From the NCBI GenBank assembly GCA_041623895.1, contig JBFJVZ010000303.1:1-10020 (forward strand): 10,020 nt of DNA, read 5' to 3'. The position numbers and the translations under genes are program-made. The number at the start of each line of letters is the position of its first letter. Positions within the stretch are counted from its first letter, which is position 1. Below are positions 1 to 5,500 of this stretch, piece after piece. A model generated the notes under the pieces. It was not told the origin of the DNA, searched no databases, and saw nothing but the letters and a program-made list of their open reading frames with translations. Source of the stretch: JBFJVZ01 sp041623895. Its GTDB lineage: Bacteria > Planctomycetota > Planctomycetia > Pirellulales > Pirellulaceae.

Positions 1-144
1 GGGACGCTGCCCCACCCGGGCAGTGCCAAGGCATCGTCGGAGACGAAGGCTGCTTCCCACCCGGGAACCCATTCACGTTGAATTGGCCCACTAGTCATCG
101 TCGAGAGTCGTCCCTCCGGCGGCCCTCATTCGAGGAGAAATAGA
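1..144 (+). other. Structured leader upstream of the flp pilin gene
   Basis: No gene is supported here, although one frame stays open from base 3 to a TAG at 141-143, so the tail of an upstream gene cannot be fully excluded. The stretch is rich in short inverted repeats: CTGCCC (7-12) with GGGCAG (18-23), TCGTC (34-38) with GACGA (42-46), and TTCCC (54-58) with GGGAA (63-67). The ten-base word CCCACCCGGG occurs twice, at 11-20 and 56-65, each time inside a hairpin and preceded by GCTGC. A further small stem, CCTC (124-127) with GAGG (132-135), overlaps the pilin ribosome binding site. No convincing sigma70 or sigma54 promoter was recognised. It could be the 5' leader of the flp transcript, or the terminator region of a gene further left. 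Confidence 0.4.
133..137 (+). promoter_or_regulatory. Strong ribosome binding site of flp
   Basis: AGGAG lies seven bases before the ATG at 145. It is the clearest Shine-Dalgarno site of any gene in the window and settles the start of the small pilin gene. It fits the need for much more pilin than assembly protein. The preceding CCTC (124-127) can pair with GAGG (132-135) and partly cover it. Confidence 0.75.
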
Positions 145-324
145 ATGAAGAATTTCGCTAACAGCATTGCTAACTTCCTGAAAGAAGAAGATGGCCCAAC
201 TGCAGTTGAGTATGCCGTCATGTTGGCTCTGATCGTCGTGGTCTGCCTGGCTGCCGTTACCTCGCTCGGTACCTCGGCATCGCAAAAGTTCACGGACGTT
301 GGCGCGGCCATCGCTGGCAACTAA
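145..324 (+). CDS. flp: Flp-type prepilin (type IVc pilin), 59 residues
   Basis: This is the major structural subunit of a Tad/Flp pilus, made as an inner-membrane prepilin, cut by the prepilin peptidase and polymerised into the fibre. The reading runs from ATG 145 to TAA 322-324. A short charged leader (residues 1-17, ending Lys-Glu-Glu-Asp-Gly) is followed by PTAVEY and then a hydrophobic run at about residues 24-42. This matches the Flp processing rule of cleavage after Gly with Glu at +5 and Tyr at +6 of the mature protein, so the cut is predicted between Gly17 and Pro18, leaving a 42-residue pilin. The length is normal for Flp pilins. It has a strong ribosome binding site and is the first gene of the cluster, with the peptidase gene next. 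No second pilin copy is visible. The identification is very secure; whether it is the only pilin of the system cannot be judged here. Confidence 0.95.
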   Translation: MKNFANSIANFLKEEDGPTAVEYAVMLALIVVVCLAAVTSLGTSASQKFTDVGAAIAGN

Positions 325-627
325 TTGCGTTTCGCTGGCGGGTGCTGCTGAGTAGCCGTCGGCGATAACGAGAATCTCGACGCGATGCCGGTGCCGACCT
401 TGCGGTTCGCACCGGTTGCGTTGAGTTCTGATGCGAGCGATTACTTTCGCTGCTGCAAGCACTGGGACAAGAAGAATGACGCAGCCACTGCTTTCCGCCG
501 ATGCGGAGGCTACATGTGGCAATTTGCTTGCTGCTTCGCGCTATTGTTCGCGATCAGCTGGACGATTGGTGCACTGGTAGGCACCCAACCATTACACGCA
601 CGCTATACACCTGAACGGGGAAAAAAA
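325..627 (+). other. 303-base gap between flp and cpaA with inverted repeats
   Basis: No independent gene is convincing. The cpaA frame stays open upstream: it can start at ATG 385, or at ATG 514, which has GGAGG (505-509) four bases ahead. From 514 the extra residues would add a hydrophobic segment (WQFACCFALLFAISW and onward) in front of CpaA. CpaA homologues normally begin close to residue 1 of the 628 start, so this region is treated as leader, but the 514 start is a real alternative. Two inverted repeats follow the pilin stop: CGAG (369-372) with CTCG (376-379), and CCGGTGC (388-394) with GCACCGG (409-415). Neither is followed by a T-run. Confidence 0.5.
388..415 (+). other. Inverted repeat downstream of flp
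   Basis: Perfect seven-base arms CCGGTGC and GCACCGG flank a 14-base loop. Together with the small palindrome at 369-379 it lies 45-91 bases after the flp stop. It could stabilise the 3' end of the pilin message or weaken read-through into cpaA. It lacks the U-tract of an intrinsic terminator, so the role is inference. Confidence 0.4.
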
Positions 628-1185
628 ATGGCCACTTTGTTTCAAGCCATCGCCGAGAATTGGATCGTTTGGTTCGTCGCAATCGTACTCGTCGTTGCCG
701 CAGTCATCGACGGGATGATTTTAAAGGTTCCAAATTGGTTGACCTTTCCATTCATTGCCTGCGGCTGGCTCCACTGGACGATCCAGGACGGTTTTAGCGG
801 TCTGGGCTGGAGCCTGTTGGGCACATTCGTGGGCATGATGCTGTTGCTAGTGCTTCGCAATGTCGGAGGCATGGGTGCCGGAGACGTGAAACTCCTGGCC
901 GGGGTTGGAGCCTGGTTGGGCGCGATCGTTACGCTCTGGGCATTCGCGGCAACGGCGATCGTTGGCGGTGTGATGGCCGCCGTGATGATCCTCCGCAGCG
1001 GAAATTGGCACAAGCATTACGCGATGGCTCACCAAATCTTGCACGAGTGGAAAACGGTGCGAAAGCCGTCAGAACTCGCGAAGATTGCCCGCGAGCGAAA
1101 GCCGACGATGAAGTTGTTGCCGTATGGAATTCCAATGGCAATTGGATCAATCGCCTACTTCGCCCTGGCGGGTATGTTGGTCTGA
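628..1185 (+). CDS. cpaA: Prepilin peptidase CpaA/TadV (A24 family)
   Basis: This is an inner-membrane aspartic peptidase that cuts the leader off Flp prepilin and of pseudopilins if present. In the 185-residue form, two catalytic aspartates are seen: Asp28 in AAVIDGMILKVPN, matching the family D-x(n)-P-N motif, and Asp86 in GMGAGDVKLLA, matching GxGDxK. Hydrophobic segments lie near residues 13-27, 60-77, 90-112 and 160-184, and the C-terminal LPYGIPMAIG is typical. The family has no N-methylation domain, in line with the short length. The start at ATG 628 was chosen because the membrane domain begins right after it. Its ribosome site is poor (GGGG at 617-620, then eight As). A longer form from ATG 514 (223 residues, GGAGG ahead) would add one transmembrane segment and cannot be excluded. 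It lies between flp and cpaB, as expected for Tad loci. Confidence 0.92.
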   Translation: MATLFQAIAENWIVWFVAIVLVVAAVIDGMILKVPNWLTFPFIACGWLHWTIQDGFSGLGWSLLGTFVGMMLLLVLRNVGGMGAGDVKLLAGVGAWLGAIVTLWAFAATAIVGGVMAAVMILRSGNWHKHYAMAHQILHEWKTVRKPSELAKIARERKPTMKLLPYGIPMAIGSIAYFALAGMLV

Positions 1186-1210
1186 ATTAGCAGAAGGACT
1201 TTGGCAAACC

Positions 1211-1262
1211 TTAACGATTGGGCGAGACATGTCAGATTTGGCGGTCCGCCCAATCATGTTAA
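1211..1262 (+). promoter_or_regulatory. Large imperfect stem-loop in the cpaA-cpaB gap
   Basis: GATTGGGCG (1216-1224) pairs with CGCCCAATC (1247-1255). After a two-base bulge (AT) the stem continues with TTAAC (1211-1215) against GTTAA (1258-1262), giving 14 pairs in all. The loop contains the palindrome GACATGTC (1226-1233). It also contains a second near copy, GATTTGGCG (1235-1243), that could pair with the same right arm, so two mutually exclusive folds are possible. AACCTTA is directly repeated on both sides (1207-1213 and 1261-1267). There is no T-run, so it is not a standard terminator. It may be a leader switch, an RNA processing site or a protein operator for cpaB and the genes after it. 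Confidence 0.5.
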
Positions 1263-1392
1263 CCTTAGCTCGTGATGGGTGACGGTTGCAGCGATGCCAT
1301 CTTCTGCACCGAATAAACCTGACAGCCAATGGCTCCCCACAAGGACGTAAGCGATTGGCATCCAAATTTAGGCCGTGCGTCAAAGCAGAGCT

Positions 1393-2430
1393 ATGCGAAA
1401 CAAATCTCTTTTCCTACTTCTGGCTTGTGTTTGTGGGACTGTCGCCGCTATCGGAGTCAGTCAATGGATGCAAGCCCAGAACAAAGCTGGCGGCGGATTC
1501 GAGACGGTCGAAATCTTTGTGACCGCTCAGGAAATCGACGTCCAGGAAGAAATAACCGCGGACAAGATTCGTTTAGAGCAATGGCCGGCTGACAAGATTC
1601 CTGCGGGTGCCACCAATGATATGTCGACCCTGGAAGGCCGATACGCGAAGCAACCGTTTTACGCTGGTGAGCCGGTGCTGTCGGCTAAATTGATGAACGA
1701 CAAGGATGATGTAATCGTTCCCAAGGGGTACAGCGTGGTCTCGATGCCGGCGGACCGTGGCGGCATCGCCAACTTGGTAAAGCAAGGCGACCGTGTTGAT
1801 GTTCGAGCTTACTTTACGCAAAGCGAACTGATCCCCCGCACAACATCCAAGACAATCCTTTCCGGCGTCCGCGTGTTTGCAATCGATGGCAAGACAAAGC
1901 GGGATGACGAAAAAAAGACCAGCCCCGTACGTACGATTTCACTGTTGATCCGCAAGGCGGACGAAGAGGCTTGGACCTACGCTGAAAAGCTTGGCGAAAT
2001 CTCGCTTTCGCTGGGCAGCCCCGGTGACTATGAGAATCCCGAGGATGTGAGCGAAGCGAGTCAGGCTGGACAAGAGTTCCTGCAGTGGATGGCAGATCTG
2101 CGTGAGCAGGCCGAAAGAGCTCGCACTGAGGCTTTGGATAGAGACGAGCCAGAAGTGGTGGAGACACCCCAGCTCGCCCCAGCCCCCAAGAAGAATACAT
2201 GGCAAATGGTGAAGTGGCACGAAGGCAAGATGACTCTATTCGAGTTCACCGAAGGAAATCCTGTGCCTCGAATTGTCGTGACCACCGGCGGAGATAATAG
2301 CGACGAAGCAGCTCAAGAAGATACGGTGGAAGCCGAGAAGACCGATGATCTTGATCATTTGCTTGGCGAAGACAGCCCATTTTTCCAGCCCCGCGAAGGT
2401 GGAACCAGCTCAACCTCGCGAAGCAACTGA
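1393..2430 (+). CDS. cpaB: Flp pilus assembly protein CpaB/RcpC
   Basis: This periplasmic, inner-membrane-anchored protein supports the secretin of Tad pili. From ATG 1393 (345 residues) it starts with MRNK and one hydrophobic anchor at about residues 5-22. An SAF-type domain follows at about residues 40-100 (VEIFVTAQEIDVQEEI ... YAGEPVLSAKL). Then comes the RcpC region, with PKGYSVVSMPADRGG and the family hallmark KQGDRVDV near residues 130-137, and the strand TISLLIRKADEEAWTYAEKLG. The rest (after about residue 215) is a charged, partly helical stretch, a Pro-rich link and an acidic tail ending in Ser/Thr. This makes the protein longer than many CpaB proteins, which I recall as nearer 250-300 residues. 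A GTG at 1375 would add six residues; ATG 1393 gives the usual Met-Arg-anchor start. Neither start has a good ribosome site. Family call is secure, tail function unknown. Confidence 0.9.
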   Translation: MRNKSLFLLLACVCGTVAAIGVSQWMQAQNKAGGGFETVEIFVTAQEIDVQEEITADKIRLEQWPADKIPAGATNDMSTLEGRYAKQPFYAGEPVLSAKLMNDKDDVIVPKGYSVVSMPADRGGIANLVKQGDRVDVRAYFTQSELIPRTTSKTILSGVRVFAIDGKTKRDDEKKTSPVRTISLLIRKADEEAWTYAEKLGEISLSLGSPGDYENPEDVSEASQAGQEFLQWMADLREQAERARTEALDRDEPEVVETPQLAPAPKKNTWQMVKWHEGKMTLFEFTEGNPVPRIVVTTGGDNSDEAAQEDTVEAEKTDDLDHLLGEDSPFFQPREGGTSSTSRSN

Positions 2431-2636
2431 ATGAATCATTTACCGAATCAATGACAACGTTCTATGTCGAAGCGGCGGCCAATTGCTCACCCGCGATGGC
2501 AAAGGACAGCCCCAGCCTTTTTTGTTGACAACCGTTACCCGCAAAGACCAACGACTCCTGATTTGGCAAGGATGCCTGAGACGGTGTTGGTTCTCGGAAG
2601 GATCCGGGAATTGGTCCCAGCAAGGATGCACCCGCG
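2431..2636 (+). other. 206-base leader of cpaC with repeated short words
   Basis: No credible gene is seen. A 72-codon frame from ATG 2464 runs out of frame into cpaC, has no ribosome site and resembles nothing. CACCCGCGATGG occurs twice (2488-2499 and 2629-2640), the second copy containing the cpaC start codon. GCAAGGATGC occurs at 2566-2575 and 2620-2629, and GCAAGGAT again at 2658-2665 just inside cpaC. The second GCAAGGATGC supplies the AAGGA that probably serves as ribosome site. A TTGACA (2525-2530) follows six Ts, but no matching -10 box was found at the right distance. Confidence 0.45.
2622..2626 (+). promoter_or_regulatory. Probable ribosome binding site of cpaC
   Basis: AAGGA ends ten bases before ATG 2637 and favours that start over the in-frame ATG 2655, which has no purine-rich site. 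It is part of a repeated word (GCAAGGATGC). Confidence 0.45.
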
Positions 2637-4175
2637 ATGGAAACGACCCGATCGATGGCAAGGATTACCTCGCTGTCTCTGATAGCATGTTTGGCCCTGT
2701 TGGCGGCACCGCTGACCTCGTCTGGTCAAGACGGACCCATCCAGTTGGTCGCCAACAACGCCGCTGCCAACCATATGATCTCTCAGTCTGCTGAGCGGAT
2801 GGAATTGCTGGTCAAGACCAGTCGCATTCTGACCCTGGAAGCGCGGATTCCCAAGTTTCAAGTGCACAATGAGGAAATCTTGGGTGCCACCCCGGTTTCG
2901 CAAAATCAGCTGCAGATTTTTGCCAAGATGCCCGGTAGCACCGAAGTCAACATGTGGGACGAGAACGACAAACTGTACACCGTTTCGGTGACGGTTCTCG
3001 CCGACGCCCGTGAAGTCGAAGGTATCCTGGGTGCACAATTGCCGTTGGCAACTTTGAAAGTGATGCCGATCAACACCAGTGCCATCATCTCGGGCTACGT
3101 TACCAGCGTGGACGATGTTGACCGTGCTGTGGCGATCGTTGAACAGTTCTACCCGACGGTGGTCAACAACATCAAAGTCGTAGGTGTCCAGCAGGTTCTC
3201 CTGCACACGCGGATCATGGAAGTCTCGCGTACCAAATTTCGCGACTTGGGAATCGACTGGGCGTTCATCAATAGTGACTCGCTAATCGTCAACGCACCCG
3301 GCGGCTTGATTGATGCTTCACGGAGTACGCTTGCCGGTGCGTTCCCCATTGGTGACGCGGCGAATGTGCGAATCTTCAACAATGACTTCGAGGCTTTGAT
3401 CTCGGCACTTCGCAAACAGGACCTCATTAAATTCCTGGCCGAGCCGACTGTGGTCGCCACGCACGGCCGTCCCGCGCGGTTTACCGTTGGCGGTAAGGTC
3501 CCGTATGTGGTTCCCGCCGGCGACGGCGCAGTGACGATCTCGTACGAAGAATTCGGAACCTCGGTTGATTTCTTGCCGTTCGTGGTTGGACCCGGCCGCA
3601 TTCGCCTGGAAGTTCGTCCGGAAGTCAAAGAACCCGATGAGACGCGTTCGATCGAATCGGGCGGCATCATTGTTCCGGGATTCAGTCAGCGTTATGTCGA
3701 AACTGCCGTCGAATTGCAAGCCGGTCAAACCTTTGCCATCGCCGGTCTGTTGCAGAGTCGCACCGAAGGTGTCACGCGAGCAACTCCCTTCTTTGGCGAA
3801 CTGCCATACGTCGGAGTACTATTCCGCCGCATGCAAGAACGGCGTAACGATATTGAACTGTTGATCACGGTTACGCCAGAGCTGGTCGATGCGATGGATC
3901 CGCACGAGGCACCGCGCGGCGGTCCGGGATTGAGTTCGATGTCGCCGAACGACCACGACTTGTTCATACACGGTCACATTGAAGTCCCGAACCTGCTGGG
4001 CGGAGACGGCTGCACCATGAACACTGATGGAAGCAGCACGAGTGGATCAATGCAACTTGGTGCTCCTGCCCCACAGGCCACCGACGGCGCCAGCATGCCC
4101 AAGAATGCAATCGTGCCCGGTACGGAACCCGCCTACGTCGGCGACGGCGTGACCGTGACTGCTCCTTCGTTCTAA
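2637..4175 (+). CDS. cpaC: Outer-membrane secretin CpaC/RcpA of the Flp pilus
   Basis: This protein forms the outer-membrane ring through which the Flp pilus leaves the cell. It has 512 residues. A signal peptide covers about residues 7-31 (hydrophobic SLIACLALLAAPLTSSGQ). A pilus/secretin N-terminal domain spans about 55-120, and a BON-like or N1-type domain about 120-185. The secretin domain lies at about 265-418 and opens with LIKFLAEPTVVATHGRPA and FTVGGKVPYVVP. It continues with VPGFSQRYVETAVELQAGQTFAIAGLL and ends in LPYVGVLF and ELLITVTPELV, all hallmark secretin strands. About 95 residues follow, Gly-, Ser- and Asp-rich with no recognised domain. ATG 2637 has AAGGA upstream; starting at Met7 (2655) would give a cleaner signal peptide. 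The gene sits 206 bases after cpaB and 60 before cpaE. Confidence 0.95.
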   Translation: METTRSMARITSLSLIACLALLAAPLTSSGQDGPIQLVANNAAANHMISQSAERMELLVKTSRILTLEARIPKFQVHNEEILGATPVSQNQLQIFAKMPGSTEVNMWDENDKLYTVSVTVLADAREVEGILGAQLPLATLKVMPINTSAIISGYVTSVDDVDRAVAIVEQFYPTVVNNIKVVGVQQVLLHTRIMEVSRTKFRDLGIDWAFINSDSLIVNAPGGLIDASRSTLAGAFPIGDAANVRIFNNDFEALISALRKQDLIKFLAEPTVVATHGRPARFTVGGKVPYVVPAGDGAVTISYEEFGTSVDFLPFVVGPGRIRLEVRPEVKEPDETRSIESGGIIVPGFSQRYVETAVELQAGQTFAIAGLLQSRTEGVTRATPFFGELPYVGVLFRRMQERRNDIELLITVTPELVDAMDPHEAPRGGPGLSSMSPNDHDLFIHGHIEVPNLLGGDGCTMNTDGSSTSGSMQLGAPAPQATDGASMPKNAIVPGTEPAYVGDGVTVTAPSF

Positions 4176-4235
4176 GGTGATCAATCACGGAAGTCGTCCT
4201 TGAATCGGGCACACGTTCACTAGGTATTTTTCGAC

Positions 4236-5441
4236 ATGAGCAATGTACTACGTATCGCACTGGTGGATCCTGACGATGGATCCCGAGAGTCGCTGAAAGC
4301 AATGCTTTTGGGGATGGACACGGTCTGGCTGGAAGCAGACTGTTCGCGGTATGAGTTCTATCCGGATGTGATTGAACAAACGGCACCGGATGTTGGTGTC
4401 GTGGCAATTGATAGTGATCCTGATCGCGCGATCGGGTTGATCCAGAGATTAGTTGGTGATTATCCCGATACGGCGGTTCTGGCTGTTAGTGAAAGTACCG
4501 ATGGGCACCAGATTCTCCGCACCATCCGCGCAGGTGCCCGCGAGTTTTTGACGTTACCGCTTTCAACCGAAGATCTCGCCACCGCGCTGGGCCGCGTGAG
4601 CCAGCAAAAATTCGGCGGCACCGACGGTGGTGGTCGGGCTTGCGACGTGATCGCGGTGGCCGGTGCCACGGGCGGAGTCGGCACAACCAGCGTTGCCGTC
4701 AACCTGGCTTGTGTTTTATCTGCTGACGCCAAGAACAGCGTTGCCTTGTTGGATCTGGATTTAGCGCTGGGTGACGCAGACGTCTTTCTGGACGCGATCC
4801 CCGATTACACGCTGGCGGATGTAGTCCAGAATGTTTCGCGATTGGACATTCAGTTACTCAAGCAGTCGCTGACGAAGCATTCCAGCGGTCTTTATTTGCT
4901 GCCGCGTCCGGTGGAGCTTCATGACACCGGTGCCATCACCGAGGAGAGCATTCGCAAGGTAATTGGCTTGTTAAAAGCCTCGTTCTCGCACTTGATCATC
5001 GACCTCTCAAAGACGTACAGCCCCGTCGACATGGCAGCGATCGAGAATGCCACGCGAGTCATTCTGTTGACTCAACTCGATCTACCTTGCCTGCGAAATG
5101 TCGTGCGGCTGATGATGAGCTTCGAGGAAATCGAAGGTCTGAAAAGCAAGGTCGAAATTGTCGTCAACCGGGCCGGTTTGGACTCCGGGCAGATTAGTTT
5201 GAAAAAGGCCAAAGAAACGCTCGGACGTGAGATTTTTGCCTTGTTGCCGAATGACTACCGAACGATGGTCGAAGTCCGCAACAACGGCGTGCCGCTGATC
5301 AACCAAGCGCCCAAAGCGGCCATCACGCAAGCTTTCCGGGACCTGGCAGCCAAGGTGCTGGGCGAGATCAAGGAAGAAGTAGCGGTGGAAAGCGGCGGCG
5401 AAGCGAGCGGCTGGAAAAAATTCTGGCCCGGCAGTCGGTAA
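4236..5441 (+). CDS. cpaE: CpaE/TadZ, ParA/MinD-like pilus localisation ATPase
   Basis: This cytoplasmic protein places the Tad machine, often at a pole, and recruits other parts. It has 401 residues. A receiver-like domain occupies residues 5-125: Asp11, Asp13 and Asp14 form the acidic patch and Asp59 could be the phosphorylation site, but the usual Lys before Pro is Leu107 (FLTLPLS), so it is probably a pseudo-receiver. A MinD/ParA domain spans about 135-375, with a deviant P-loop GATGGVGTTS (143-152) and LLDLDLALGDADVFL (171-185) as the following acidic strand. Both lysines of the ParA signature (KGGxGKT) are absent: Thr145 and Thr150 stand in their places. Many CpaE proteins lack the second lysine; loss of both is notable. 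The C-terminal tail is basic and aromatic (GWKKFWPGSR). No Shine-Dalgarno site precedes ATG 4236. It is the last Tad gene here, with no cpaF after it. Confidence 0.92.
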   Translation: MSNVLRIALVDPDDGSRESLKAMLLGMDTVWLEADCSRYEFYPDVIEQTAPDVGVVAIDSDPDRAIGLIQRLVGDYPDTAVLAVSESTDGHQILRTIRAGAREFLTLPLSTEDLATALGRVSQQKFGGTDGGGRACDVIAVAGATGGVGTTSVAVNLACVLSADAKNSVALLDLDLALGDADVFLDAIPDYTLADVVQNVSRLDIQLLKQSLTKHSSGLYLLPRPVELHDTGAITEESIRKVIGLLKASFSHLIIDLSKTYSPVDMAAIENATRVILLTQLDLPCLRNVVRLMMSFEEIEGLKSKVEIVVNRAGLDSGQISLKKAKETLGREIFALLPNDYRTMVEVRNNGVPLINQAPKAAITQAFRDLAAKVLGEIKEEVAVESGGEASGWKKFWPGSR

Positions 5442-5452
5442 ACGAGCTGGAA

Positions 5453-5477
5453 ACGACGTCACAGGGCGTCGTCCTGT
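5453..5477. terminator. Small inverted repeats between convergent cpaE and pepA
   Basis: The 59-base gap between the two convergent stop codons contains ACGACG (5453-5458) with CGTCGT (5467-5472), overlapping a second pair ACAGG (5461-5465) with CCTGT (5473-5477). Only one can form at a time. Neither is followed by a T-run on either strand, so a shared bidirectional terminator is plausible from position but weak from sequence. Confidence 0.3.
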
Positions 5478-5500
5478 CTGCGATTGCATGCTCTGGGCGT

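Noticed and set aside
82..100. TTGGCCC as part of a sigma54 promoter before flp
   Set aside because: The GC element expected at the fixed spacing is missing.
3..143. End of an upstream gene in the third + frame
   Set aside because: The frame is open for 46 codons, but its product has no recognisable motif and the DNA is dominated by hairpins, so no gene is called.
91..522. 143-codon minus-strand frame over flp and its downstream gap
   Set aside because: It lies opposite the well-supported Flp prepilin gene and has no motif of its own.
2525..2553. TTGACA as a -35 box ahead of cpaC
   Set aside because: No TATAAT-like box occurs 16-18 bases downstream.
2464..2682. 72-codon frame on + between cpaB and cpaC
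   Set aside because: It has no ribosome site, overlaps the cpaC start in another frame, contains Arg/Pro-rich text produced by the DNA repeats, and shows no recognisable motif.
2535..3206. 223-codon minus-strand frame opposite cpaC
   Set aside because: It is the antisense of the signal peptide and N-terminal domains of a clear secretin; no motif or start signal supports it.
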